This document shows positions 21,408 through 32,839 of a stretch of DNA of 64,000 nucleotides, one piece after another. The stretch comes from Chlorocebus sabaeus (Eukaryota > Chordata > Mammalia > Primates > Cercopithecidae), in NCBI RefSeq assembly GCF_047675955.1, contig NC_132910.1, positions 113,381,143 to 113,445,142 on the forward strand, given 5' to 3'. Each line of letters opens with the position of its first letter. The stretch's first letter is position 1. The translations under genes were made by a program, and so were the position numbers. The notes under the pieces were generated by a model. The model did no database searches and was not told the origin of the DNA. It worked only from the letters and a program-made list of their open reading frames with translations.

Positions 21408-22699
21408 TATAAAATTTAATGTGGGATGGTTAAAATGAGACGTATGTTTTATTACCTCATATTGCAATAAGATAGGTACCTATGTGTGTATAGCAAACAA
21501 ATAGGTATTCTGTTTAAAATGTGGATACTCATATCTAATATAAAACACCAGGGTCAGAAAGAGCTGAGAAGAAATCCATTTTACCAACAACCCACACAGA
21601 TGCAAATTATTCTTCTGATAAAAGTGATTGCATGTAATTCTTGGTGACTTCTGAATAAAATTTCTCCTAAGTCAAACTTTCCTCTGTATGTCATTTTGAT
21701 ATAAAGCAAACATCATGGTTAAGCTTTTCTTCAAATTTAGATTTAAATTACACTTATGCTTGGGTATGATAGAACACCTGCTGATTTTTTCACTCATAAT
21801 TTCTCCTTAATCTATAAAATGTATAATTAGTAAAGAATAACTTTTAGAACTATAGAAAAATGCCTGATTATGTTGGAGATAATATAACAATTTTCTACAG
21901 CCTTTCTAAATTCTAACATCTACCCTGCCACTAAAGAATGTTCCCTAAGAATTTTTTTGGCAGCATACCCCTCAGAAAACTAGATGTAATTTTAAAAATA
22001 TGATCTGGAGATTTTGTTCTACAGATGATTTATTGTATAATCTTAGTGACTTTGGTGAGGAAAGATATCTAAGCCGTAGTGATAAGTTTATTCAATTCAC
22101 TCATTATTTTACCTCTGTAGTTGAATTTGCACCTTAAATTCAGTATTCCCATTACTTTGTTTATTAACTCAAGGCCCAGGATTCAGGCCCTTTTAAAATG
22201 TGGTCAGCAGAATACTCTTGCTTCTGGCAAAACAGAGTGGCATGTGGACAAAAAAATCTTTCCATGGAAGTAAACGAGAGAAGTTAAGAAAAATTGCACA
22301 TGTATTTGTTTATTTGTTTGTGTTTGATTGTCTAAAGGCAGCAGAGTGGTGCAGAGGTAATAGTGAAAGGCCTCATTTCACAGAGGGGAACTGCAGAGAA
22401 ATAAACAGATATCTGCAGCCACTTTTTCTCTTAAGATACTTCTGCTTGCAGGTATATGGAAAGAGGCTGAGGCTGTAGGCACAGGGCATAAGAAGAATGG
22501 CACAGATGAGAGTAAAAAAAAACAACTATTTTGTTATGTGGCTGAAGACATGAAATTTTTAGATGGGAGTTCTGATAAAAATGAAGGTCATAGATATAAA
22601 CCTTAAAATACAGATGATTTTCCTTCAGGATGTCTTCAAGGTCATGATGCTGTGTAGGTCAGAGGCTAAGAAGGTGACACAAAACCTGAACAGCAACAC
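21408..22699. other. Unassigned sequence, about 1.3 kb
   Basis: No recognisable gene. A part after 22180 could be the 5' UTR of the L1M fragment that follows, but the match is too weak to call. Confidence 0.4.
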
Positions 22700-23300
22700 A
22701 GAGTTTTCCACAGACTTGCTGTACTGAATAGACAAAGTTTATAAAGTTCAGAACCCACGTGGGGACCAATCTTAATGAATATCTCAGGCTTTCAGTGGTA
22801 ATTACTGGACAGACATGCCTGAGAAGTAGGTGTAAAGCAGATTTAGAAACATTATTACTACAACTCTAATCCATCCCAAACTCAACAAGCTCCTGGTTAG
22901 ATGAATTTCATCAATTGCCTGCTCTATCTTCCTAGCAGAGAGAGGGGTAAACCATCTTTGATTAATGTTAACATAATTCAGAATCGTTACACTTTTCAAA
23001 CAGTATCTGATATTCAATAAACTCACTAGACTTGCCAAAGGATAGAATAAATGACGAAAAAGAAATATTAAGTACAGATAACAGAAGAAGTATACCCCTT
23101 GATGATCTAAGTATTAGAATTAGCAGACTATAATTTTATAATATTTTATGTTTAATATTTTTAGTGAAGTAGAGGGAGAGTTGGAAAAATCAGATAAAGA
23201 GATGGAGCATAGCACCAGAGAATTAAAATTCTTAGAAACAGAAAGTGAAGTCCAATTTTAAATGGTTTCATCTGGAACTTTAAATTTTTACATATCATTA
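22700..23300 (+). mobile_element. L1M 5' UTR / ORF1-start relic
   Basis: 'acagaagaagtatacccctt' then 'gatgatctaagtattagaat', followed by 'tagcagactataattttata' and 'ggaaaaatcagataaagaga', corresponds to the old L1M region around the 5' UTR-ORF1 boundary. The upstream limit is uncertain. The frame is disrupted. Confidence 0.5.
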
Positions 23301-23629
23301 GCTCAAACCATATTGAAGCAATAACACAGGTGCATGAAAGTTTTAAAATATAATTTGTTTCCTTTTGAATCAAGTGTAAATTGGGGAAATTCTGGATATA
23401 TGTTAAATATTGTAAAAATGTGTTTTTACTAGAGAAATTCAATTCAATACATGTTTAAAATAACATACAACAAAAGTTATCATTAATGATTACTTCTCCC
23501 TTAGTTTAATGTATTGTTGTGAAAAAAATCTAGTTAGAGCAAACTTTTGTCCTCTCTTCTCGTATTTACTGCTGAAAGGAAAGTTAATTTTAAGGTTGGT
23601 AAGTGTCACAGGAAGATTTCTAACAAGAC
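23301..23629. other. Unassigned AT-rich sequence
   Basis: No gene or repeat recognised. Confidence 0.45.
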
Positions 23630-24125
23630 CCCCAAACTTCCCTTCCCTTGTTTTTAAGACACTCTAGTATCTCTCCTCCCCTTCACTGTGGGCAGAACAT
23701 ACGAAGATGATGAAATTCGTTCCCATGATGATGTTCCCTTACATGGAAAGACGAAAAGATTTTACAGATGTAAGTGAAGTTTCGAATCAGTGTGTTTTAA
23801 TTGAAAGACAGGTTACTCTATGTGGACCTGAATCGGTGAGCCCTTAATGGCCTACTTAGGTTTCCATTGAGATCAGAGAGATTATGACCCTGGTCTTGAA
23901 AAAGCAAACCTGGATGCATTCTATAGCTAAAAGAAACTGAAATCTGGAAACAGTTACATGAGCTTGGAAGAGGACCCCACGCCTCAGCCCTGGTCAACTG
24001 AGCACAGGACTCAGATACGTCATGCCTGGACTTCCGATCTCAGGCATGTGAGATAATACATGGAAGTTGATTTAAGCTGCCAAACCTGTCGTGATTTCTA
24101 TGCAGTGATAAAAAGCTAATACAAT
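23630..24125 (+). mobile_element. Ancient MaLR/MLT1-type LTR-like element
   Basis: Landmarks in order: 'ttacatggaaagacgaaaag', 'attttacagatgtaagtgaa', 'ctgaatcggtgagccctta', 'tgagcttggaagaggacccc', 'cctgagatcggaagtcc'-like sequence near 24030, and the end 'gtgataaaaagctaataca'. This is a second member of the broad LTR-like class also seen at 595-1124, but of a different subfamily. Confidence 0.5.
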
Positions 24126-24759
24126 AAGTCTGGACAAAGTTAGTTAGAAAGTGTGCTTCAGTCTTGTTCTCAGAAAACCTGCCTGACCACAGGGTGCATA
24201 AGACTATTCTTGCAAGAAAATCTTGTAATTTTTCTAGCTGTGCCATTATATTAGTAAGCCTATATCAGGAGTATGTAGTAGCAAATTCACTTCTCAGATA
24301 CAAAAAAAAGTTCTTCAATCAGCTTTCTTAATAATACAGATAAAGTTTACATCTTAATCTGAATCCTGAATCTATATTTCTTGTAGTTCTGAATTATTTT
24401 GGAGAACATAAATAAACATTTATTACTGGATGTTCACAAACCCAAAAGTCTCTAATATTTTCATTAGTCATCTCACAATAATATATTACCAATATTTTAT
24501 ACCATCCCTGCTGAAACAGTTGACAGAAAAATTAAACAATTAAAAAATAATAAAGTGTATCATGGCAGAAATGGCATTTCTCTATCAAAATCTATAGATT
24601 TCAATGTTTTCAAAACAATCACCACTGAGTTTTCTTATCTTCTTGCTGAGGTTAAATAGGTTAAAAATATTACTTTTTCTTTTTAAATTACTTTTCCGTT
24701 TTAAATGCACAAAAATGGTCATGGTGGAATAAAATCATTACAAATATAGCGTCCTTGAA
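24126..24759. other. Unassigned AT-rich sequence
   Basis: No gene or repeat recognised. Confidence 0.45.
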
Positions 24760-25215
24760 TGACGTCTGAGTTGTTGTTTGGAACGAATTTGTGTAACTGG
24801 CAGCTTTGAGCTTCCTAAATCTCCTTGGCAGAAATAATGTCCCAATTGTTTTTCCAGTAACAGGATGACAATGTTCTTAAATAAAATTGTCACTAAATTT
24901 CCTTTTGAATTCTGACTGCATGATTGAATAAATATTGTCTGCTGAAACTGGCTGTGAAGATAAGTATTTCATGATGGTTAATATATTTCATATGCAAATG
25001 TTTTGGCCTCATTTTATATTGGAAACAAGAAAGAAAAATTGTGTTATCTATTTAATTTAGAATGTACTATCAAATCAGATGCGTAAGTCCCTGAAATTAA
25101 ATAGAGACTTTATTGTATCATGCTATTAAAATGGCACATTTTGTGCTGAAGACAGTTCAGTGATAATATGTTGATTTCAGTATGCATAAAGTATTACCAG
25201 AAAGAAATATGTTCC
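24760..25215. promoter_or_regulatory. Repeat-free island with CRE-like and octamer motifs
   Basis: A roughly 450-bp segment without recognisable repeats. It has a CRE-like 'tgacgtct' (24760-24767) and a perfect octamer 'atgcaaat' (24992-24999), plus several ATTA cores. Enhancer-like by composition only; no direct evidence. Confidence 0.22.
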
Positions 25216-26706
25216 ATTAAATGTGAATTATTTGAGTACATAGCTATTATAAAAATAAATATATATACAGAGGCATGTAGTATACACACACATACATATG
25301 TATTTATAAATGCATACAACATACACTTCAACTTGGGCTGACATCACTGCCTCCAAATTTTTGTCTGGATTTCTCCCTGGAATTAAATCATCATATACTT
25401 TATCATGTGTATCTCTGGATTTCTTGAAACATTAGAGAGATACAACATATTACTTTTCCCCTGCAGAACATATCATTGTATAGATTATTTTAAATTTAAT
25501 CTCACTTGCTTTTCTGTGCACATATTTTGCTTAATAACATTCTACTTGATGACCTAAATATAAATATATATAATTGTCATTTGTTACAAGATTTATAAGG
25601 ATTATTTTTCCACTTCCTATAAGTTTTAGTTCTTAAAAAAATTATGCTACATGAGAAATGTATCAATTTTAGAATTTTAGAAATATGTGAATTATTTCTC
25701 ATCCTTGAAAGCAGATTTCATAGTTTGCAATTCAAAAAATAAAATGCTTTTATGTTTTCTTAGTACCAATTGCTCTCCCTTCCTAGATATAAAAGTATGG
25801 TATTTTATTATTGTTTGTACAAGCCAAGAATAGCCTTTTTGTGAAAATCTCCACACATTCATTAAACCTGTAATTCTGCTATCCCGTTTAAGGTGGATTT
25901 ACTTTGAGTTGGCCATAAACTTTCTTTTTGTGTTAGCTGCCAGCCTCCTTAGTCAATAATGCTCTGACCATTGCTTTTTCAAGAGTACATCAGTAGTATT
26001 TTCTCTTGTCAAATACAATTGCATATATATATATATATTTCTTTATCCAAAATTAGAAGATGATTCTGAAAACATAGCAACATGAAAAAATTAGTAGAAT
26101 TAGAAACAGTAAGTCTCTGAAAGAAAGAACTGGGAGAGGATAAAGAGCCAAAGATCCACAGGCAGGGAAAGACTCACATTTAAGGGTGGAAATTGGATAG
26201 AGGGGAAGTGGATGAGAGGTTTGGTGCAAGAGAATGTAATGGTATAACTTTGTGTCATGTAGTAAAGGCTAAAAGAAGGAAAGGAAAGGGAACAATAAAG
26301 CTTTGTGAATATTGTGAAATGAAGACAAGAAAGTGACAGTGAACAAAATAGTTCCATAGCTTTAGAAAAGAAAAAAAACTATGCAAAATAGTAGAGAAGA
26401 AAGTAAAATTATATGGAGGCCGCAAAATTCTGAATTATTATCCCAGAGTTGTTCCCTACTCTCATCAATTAAGATTATTTTTATTGTAAAATAAACTAAT
26501 ATTTTAATAATCTTATTTTTCTATAAATAAATGGAAAAGTTTCGAGATCCTCTACTGAATCACAAATGTATTTCTGTGTCACTCTATGCTCATACAGTTC
26601 CAGCTAATATTAAATGAAATGTTGAGGAATTAAAAGAAGAGATTTTGTAACTACAATTTTAAGTTATCTCAAATAATTCAATCTCTTATAATAGTATAGA
26701 GCCCTA
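25216..26706. other. Unassigned AT-rich sequence, about 1.5 kb
   Basis: Short TA-rich tracts occur near 25255-25320 and 26024-26040, and a purine-rich part near 26095-26400. No gene or repeat family recognised. Confidence 0.45.
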
Positions 26707-27118
26707 TATCAGTCAGGGTTCCCTTAGAGAAACAGAATAAATGTTATATGGGATTATATATGAACACTGGCAAATTTGAAATCCATAAGGAAGATTAACA
26801 GTTCGGAAACTCAGACAAGAGCTGATTCTAAAATACATATGGCAGGCTGGTAAGCTGGAAATCCAGGCAGGAATCCTATGTCGCAGTTTCAAGGCAGAAA
26901 TATTTTTCTAGAAAACCTTAGGTTTTGCTCTTAGTGGCTTCAATTAGTTGGATGGCACCCATTCATATTATCAAGAGCAATCTACTTTACGTAAAGGCAA
27001 TTGATTACGGATGTTAGTTATATATAAAAAATACCTTCACAGCAACATGTAGACGAGTTTGACCAAACATCTGGGTACCATATCCTAGCCAAGGTGACCC
27101 ATAAACTTACCCATCACA
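26707..27118 (+). mobile_element. MLT2-like (ERVL) LTR, copy 3
   Basis: Starts 'tatcagtcagggttccctta' then 'gagaaacagaataa', the LTR head. It continues through 'gctggaaatccaggcagg' and 'cagtttcaaggcagaaat', then 'caatctactttacgtaaagg', 'accttcacagcaacatgtag', 'gtttgaccaaacatctgggt', 'accatatcctagccaaggtg', 'acccataaacttacc' and 'catcaca'. Same orientation as copies 1 and 2. Confidence 0.65.
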
Positions 27119-28344
27119 AGCCCCTACCATAAAAACAAAACAAGTGATTTAAAACAGAAAACAGGACATAAGAATTGAAAGAATGTGGATTTAAAATAAG
27201 ATGAAATGCAAAATTAAAAATACAGTCTTTTAGTTTTGTGAAACAAAAAATAAAAGAATTACAAAAATGTTATGTAGTAACTCGTATAGTCCATCTTAGG
27301 TATCTGAGTGAAATTATTTTTCTCTGAAAAAAAAAATAATTTCTTCATGTTTCTCTGAAGAAGACAATTGGTTTAAAGTGCTGGCTGTCTCCTGTAAACC
27401 CAATCTTAGAGACACTCCAGAGACTAGAAATAGATTGAAGGATCTGTCACATTAACATAAAAGCGAGGAGAAAACTCTAAGATGTTTTTAAGTACCAGAC
27501 TGAAAGAGAAACAATAGCCTACAATAAAAGAGGTCTGGGAACAAAAACAAGATAATTTTTTAAAATGTGTCATTTTCTCTTCTCCATATTGACCTGAATA
27601 CTCTATAATCATACAAAGGCAGAAAACTAGTGTCCAGTCCAGTACTATAAGGATCCAAGGTGAAGATAAGTACAATTTTCAAGACTAACCTAGACAAACC
27701 TCCCTAGTCCTTCAGATTATAGTGCTTTCCCATTTGCTGCTTCTGAGAGCTAGGTGATTTTAAATAAGGGTAACAACAGAGGTACACACTATTATGCTGT
27801 CTTCTAGGACACTGTTAATCCGTACTCCAGACTCATCAAGCAAGGCTCAAGCTAGCATCTGGCTTTAGCTGTCCCACCACCATGGTACACATCATGAATA
27901 TAGCTCCAAAGCATAAGAACTTACAGAAAAATAAATATTTAATATACTACAGTTAAAAGGAAGAGAAGCTAGAGCAGATTAAGCAGAATTTACATATTCA
28001 ATAAGCAAACATTTAAAACAAGCATATTTAATATCTGCAAAGATATAAGGGAAGATACTGGAGCAAGAAGAAAGCACAGGAAGTCATAAAATATAAATGA
28101 GGTATCATTTATGGAAAGAACTAATTGAGATAAAGGACTCAACAGATTGAATGAGTTCTAGAATGAAAATCAGAGAGGGATGAATTATTGACCTGCACAA
28201 TTAGGTAGAGTAACTCTCCCAGTTGTTAGGAAGAGAAAAATAAATTTTAGAAGAAACATGAAAGGGATATGGATGTTGGAAATATAATTGCCCATACTTA
28301 CAGATTTACTAGAAATAAAAAGTGATGAGGCAAAATTTTTTCTT
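27119..28344. other. Unassigned sequence, about 1.2 kb
   Basis: Purine-rich on the plus strand in places, which may reflect a decayed L1, but no diagnostic block was found. A short local hairpin (GAAATTATTTTT... with its complement) lies near 27310-27342. Confidence 0.4.
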
Positions 28345-28359
28345 AAAAATTATGGAGAA

Positions 28360-28673
28360 GGCCGGGCGCCATGGCTCACGCCTGTAATCCCAGCACTTTG
28401 GGAGGCTGAGGCGGGCAGATCACGAGGTCAGCCGATCGAGACCATCCTGGCTAACATGGCAAGACCCCGTCTCCACTAAAAATACAAAAAAGTTAGCCAG
28501 GTGTGCTGGCGGGCGCCTGTAGTCCCAAGCTACTAGGGAGGCTGAAGCAGGAGAATGGCGTGAACCCGGGAGGTGGAGCTTGCAGTGAGCCGAGATCGCA
28601 TCACTGCACTCCAGCCTGGGGAACAGAGCGAGACTCTGTCTCAAAAATAAATAAATAAACAAAAAACAAATAA
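28360..28673 (+). mobile_element. AluY-type element
   Basis: Full-length sense Alu ('ggccgggcgccatggctcac') with AluY-type sequence and an (AAAT)n tail. A 15-bp target duplication with one mismatch, 'aaaaattatggagaa' (28345-28359) and 'aaaaattatgaagaa' (28674-28688), brackets it. Confidence 0.95.
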
Positions 28674-28688
28674 AAAAATTATGAAGAA

Positions 28689-28892
28689 ATATGAAGAATG
28701 AGAGGATGATGTAGAATTTCTGATATCATAAAGTACAAAACAAAATTCCACGCAAAATCTTGTTCAGTAAATTTTAAGTCATTTTTTAAGATGGGAAATT
28801 CTAAAAGAGAAGGGAATCAAATTAGCTACCAATAAAACAGTAACAGTTTGATATTATACACATTGCACCTGTTGTCAAAAATAATGGAGTCG
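28689..28892. other. Unassigned spacer between two Alus
   Basis: No recognisable feature. Confidence 0.5.
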
Positions 28893-29115
28893 CTAACACG
28901 GTGAAACCCCGTCTCTACTACAAATACAAAAAAAAAAAAGAATCTGGCGAGGTGGCGGGAGCCTGTAGTTCCAGCTACTCTGGAGGCTGAGGCAGGAGAA
29001 TGGCGTGAACCCGGGAGGCAAAGCTTTCAGTGAGCCGAAATCGCGCCACTGCACTCCAGCCTGGGCGACATAGAGAGAGACGCTGTATCAAAAAAAAAAA
29101 AAAAAAAAAAAAAAA
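28893..29115 (+). mobile_element. 5'-truncated AluY-type element
   Basis: Starts within the left monomer at 'ctaacacggtgaaaccccg', lacks the upstream part with the pol III A box, and has an expanded central A run (about 28928-28940) and a long A tail. 'ggagtc' before (28887-28891 plus c) and after the tail (29116-29121) fits a target duplication. Same orientation as the AluY 220 bp upstream. Confidence 0.9.
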
Positions 29116-29121
29116 GGAGTC

Positions 29122-29671
29122 ATACTTACAGGTATTAAAAAAAAGAAACTGCAAAATTCAAAGTTTCCATTTATTTAAGTTAAAGGAAAACACATGGTGT
29201 CAGAAAACTAATCATATAAAGACCCAATATGAAATTAAAAAAAAGTTTAAAAAGCAAAGCAAAGAAAAAGGAATGGAAGAAAAGGGAAGTGAAGTAAAGA
29301 AAAAAGATACTACCTCCTTATTAATAATCTAGAAAGAAATTTCTTGAATATATCAAAGTGGTGGAGGGCAGGAAGTAGGGTGGAAGACACCATAAAATGA
29401 TGCATAGTAAGTTTTCTCACTCAGATTTTTTTCAAGTATGAAAAAAATTGGTAAAACAATAAATACATGTTTGGGTAAATACTTGAATGAATCTCAGGGA
29501 TAAATTCTAAAAGAACAAAATTAGGAAATATGCATTTTGAGGCAGAAATAAGCATTTAATCAATACAAAAAGATGAAGAAATTTTTTAAAAGAATATTTA
29601 ATGAAACCCAAAATAGACTGTAAAGGAGCCTAAATGAAGCAGTTATCATGGTAAATTGTAATGACTCAAAT
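29122..29671. other. Unassigned A-rich sequence
   Basis: Purine-rich plus strand; no family recognised. Confidence 0.4.
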
Positions 29672-29828
29672 AGTAATATTATACCAAAACTAAGAAATGT
29701 TCCTCGGCTATATAATTTCTTAGTTTTGGTGTAATATTACTTTTTTCCCATATGGAATAAAGTAATATTACACCAAAACTAAGAAATATTTTTTTCATAT
29801 GGAAAAAAGTAATATTACACCAAAACTA
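29672..29828. repeat. Palindrome cluster: four copies of a short unit, one inverted
   Basis: Copies of the unit containing 'agtaatattacaccaaaact' occur at 29672-29698 (one mismatch), inverted at 29715-29743, at 29759-29787, and partially at 29806-29828. The second and third are perfect 29-bp inverted repeats around 'cccatatgg', and copies three and four are in tandem with a 47-bp period. The block can extrude a cruciform. No repeat family recognised. Confidence 0.92.
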
Positions 29829-30085
29829 TATTTTCCATATATATACACACACAAATACACACACAACATAACATATATATGATATATGTTATATATCTTT
29901 TATTTTATGTAAAATATTTTTATATAGGAAATATATTCATATATTTATATATTAAAATATTTATGTTTTTATATATGCATATTTTATCTATATAAAATAA
30001 GATATATATCTTACATATATATCTTATATATTATATATTTATTTTACATGTATAAAATAAAAGATACATATATAGAAAAACATAG
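29829..30085. repeat. AT-rich low-complexity block
   Basis: Nearly pure A/T sequence with TATA, ATAAAATA and short CA tracts, containing many small self-complementary stretches. It directly follows the palindrome cluster. Confidence 0.85.
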
Positions 30086-31045
30086 TGGGCAAAATAAACA
30101 AGTTGATAAATATTATAAAACAATATTTGTGATGCCAACAATTATGAACAATTATAAAGAAAAAATTATATTTAGAAAATGCAAGAAACTCTTATAAACA
30201 AAAACATACACAAAGCCAAATGGAACAAAATGAGCAAAATTATAAATCAATTTTCAGAAGGAGAATTCCATATGATGAACATTAGTAATCAGTGTATTTT
30301 GTCAAGCTATTGGATTGATAAAAATCACAATGCCAAATGTTGGTAAATAAGAAATTTTTTTTCTGTATAGAGGTTGTACAAATCTTCACTCTCATTAATT
30401 CACTTCCTGTCGTTTTATGATTTTTAATGCTTCGTTTTATGTTTTAAGGTAATTAGATAATTACCATAATGAATACTGTAGCTACTTTCCCCTTTATGTC
30501 ACTTTTTTTCTTTACTTTATAATCTGAACTACAAATAAGGATATTTTATTTCGTGTTGGCTATATAACAATCTTCTAATTTTTTTACATTTTATGTACTG
30601 AAAAGTTTTATGATGCTTTTCTTCAGAAACATTCATTTTTGTATTTAAAAGATATGTAGTAATTTTTATTAGGTTCAGTTCTGCCTCCACACTTGAGTTT
30701 TATTTTTTTCTATTGTCTAACATATTTGTTGTACATTACTTGTCTCATTTAAATTTCAATTTTGGAAACACTGTTAAATTAATAGACTCATTATGGAATT
30801 TCCTGATTCTTTGGTCTTCTTTAATTTTCTGTTCTATATCCATTCTCTGGAATTAAGTATTATTTTAATTTATTGTATCTAATACAACAACACTTTTCTA
30901 GCTGAAATGTGTTGGCAAGTATCTCCAATATGTCATGAAATAGGTAGAGGTAAACTAGTGAAGAGTTTGGTCTTATTTCTGACTTCAATGAGAATGTCAG
31001 TGGTGTTTTTAAATTGGTGTTGATTTTAATTGAGGAAAAAACATC
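30086..31045. other. Unassigned AT-rich sequence, about 1 kb
   Basis: A weak L1-like stretch ('aatgccaaatgttggtaaat', near 30330) may be an old L1 scrap. No gene recognised. Confidence 0.4.
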
Positions 31046-31047
31046 TA

Positions 31048-32222
31048 CAAGCATACTTTGGAGATATTGCAGGTTCAGCTCTAGATTATTGCAATAAAGC
31101 ATATATTGCAATAAAATGAGTCACATAAATATATTGGTTTCCCAATGCATATGAAAGTTATGTTTATACTATACTATAGTTTATTAAGTATGCAATAGCA
31201 TTATGTCTGAAAAAAGTACATGTCTGAATTAAAAATTATTTATTGCTATAAAAAGATGCTAACAATCACATAAACATTCAGCAAGTTGTCATCTTTTTGC
31301 TGGTGGAGACTTTTCCTCCATGTTTGTTGCTGCTGACTGATCAAGGTGGTGACTGCTGAGGTTTGGGGTGGCTGTGGCAGTTTCTTAAAGTACTGCAAAA
31401 ATGAAGGTCATGCCATCAATTGATTATTCCTTTCATGAACGATTTCTCTGTAGCATGTGATGCCGTTTGCTAGAATTTTTCCCAAAGTAAACTTTTTTCA
31501 AAATTTGAGTCAATCCTCTCAAATACTGCCATTGCTTTATAAACTAAATGTATGTAATATTCTATAGCATTTGTTGTCATTTCAGCAATGTTCACAGCAT
31601 CTTCACCAGGAATAGAGTCCCTCTTAAGAAATCAATTTCTTTGCTCATTCATAAGAAGCAACTCCTCATCTGTTCAAGTCTGATCATGAGATTGCAGTAA
31701 TTCAGTCACATCTCCAGGCTCCAATTCTAATTCTAGTTCTCTTGCCACCACATTTGCAATTATTTCTTCTAGTGAAGTCTCAAACTTCTCTAAGTCATTC
31801 GTGGAGTATTAAATCCACTTCTTCCAAACTCTTATTAACGTTATTATCTTGACCTCATCCAGGTTTCATAAATGTTCTCTCAATGGCATCTATAATGGCG
31901 AAACTGTTGCAGAAGGTTTTCAATTTAGTTTGCTCAGATCAATCAGACAAATTACTATCTATGGCAACTATACTCTTAGGAAATCTATTTCTTAAATCAA
32001 AAAACTTGAAAGCAAAAATTTCTCCTGGCTCCATAGGGTGCAGAATGGATATTGTGTTAGCAAGGATGAAAACAAAATCAATTTCTTTGTACATTTCCAT
32101 CAGATCCCCTTGGGTGACTAGAAGTATTGTCAATGAGAAGTAATATTTTGAAGAAATCTTCTTCTGAACTGTTAGTCTCGGCAGAGGCTTAAAATATTCA
32201 GTCAACCATTCTGTGAACAGAC
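31048..32222 (+). mobile_element. Tigger1 DNA transposon, about half an element
   Basis: The terminus 'caagcatactttggagatat' follows a TA dinucleotide (31046-31047) and matches the Tigger1 end. Further blocks match in order: 'ggtttcccaatgcatatga', 'aatagcattatgtctgaaaa', 'ctttttgctggtggagact', 'caatgttcacagcatcttca', 'ccaggaatagag', and 'agaatggatattgtgttagc'. Similarity stops near 32222, so the other half including its terminal repeat is missing. The element carries a transposase gene on the minus strand. Confidence 0.92.
31260..32222 (-). pseudogene. Tigger1 transposase, decayed C-terminal half
   Basis: Read on the minus strand, this is the C-terminal half of a pogo/Tigger transposase, which would cut and paste the transposon by a DDE nuclease mechanism in the nucleus. 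Recognisable protein blocks include 'LMEMYKEIDFVFILANTISI' and 'AFKFFDLRNRFPKSIVAIDS', which belong to the DDE domain C-terminal part. The invariant proline-rich turn after the first block is altered. Several stop codons and frameshifts break the frame below this point, and the N-terminal DNA-binding (CENP-B-like) part is absent because the element is truncated at 32222. It cannot make a functional enzyme. Confidence 0.85.
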
Positions 32223-32369
32223 AGTAGAACAAAACTTTCAAAGTGCTCACACAATATAGCTATGAATTTGGAATGATAAGAAAAAGACATTTAAAGACCC
32301 ATGTATGAACACATGCAAACCCCAAAGGGTTTCAACTGAAAAATTATAAATGTCAAATGAAAACTATAA

Positions 32370-32462
32370 ATCCGTGACATAATCTGTAAAGGACTGAGAA
32401 GGTTAAGATATTTTCAAATACACAAAGTCAGAGAGTGTTTATCAACAAGATTAAAAGATTTT
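32370..32462 (+). mobile_element. Possible L1M ORF1 3'-end scrap
   Basis: 'atattttcaaatacacaaag' then 'tcagagagtgtttatcaaca' resembles the L1M ORF1 tail region ('ttcagacaaacaaaaactga' then 'gagaatttatcac'). Short and diverged. Confidence 0.35.
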
Positions 32463-32487
32463 TAAAAATATGTCTATCAACATGAAT

Positions 32488-32545
32488 TTATATATATATA
32501 TTTATGTGTGTGTGTGTATATATATATATATAGACATATATAAAT
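32488..32545. repeat. (TA)n(TG)n(TA)n microsatellite
   Basis: Alternating TA and TG tracts; likely length-polymorphic. Confidence 0.9.
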
Positions 32546-32839
32546 GTGAGATGTTACAAAGGTTGCTAAACAGTTGGACAGTCATCTTCAGCACAAAAGA
32601 TAGGGTTCTGAGAGTCACCATTCTCTCGCACCCTGAACCCTGTATCTGCCCAGTGTGAGATTTTTCTAAATTGCATATAAATATCATACTGTCTAGCAAC
32701 TTTTCAGTTATTTTTTAATTATCTTGTTTTAGCTCAGCTATTTTAATAGGTTTCTTATTAAGATTAAATAGATTAATAAGAGTAATGCAAATAGTGCTCA
32801 TAGTCCTCAATAACTGTTATCGTTTGTTTTATAATTGTG

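Noticed and set aside
29672..29828. CRISPR-like array
   Set aside because: Four copies with mixed orientation and unequal spacing in primate DNA; spacers are not unique sequences of constant length.
31883..32250. Host gene derived from a Tigger transposase
   Set aside because: The frame is broken below this stretch, the DNA-binding half is missing, and no exon signals are seen.
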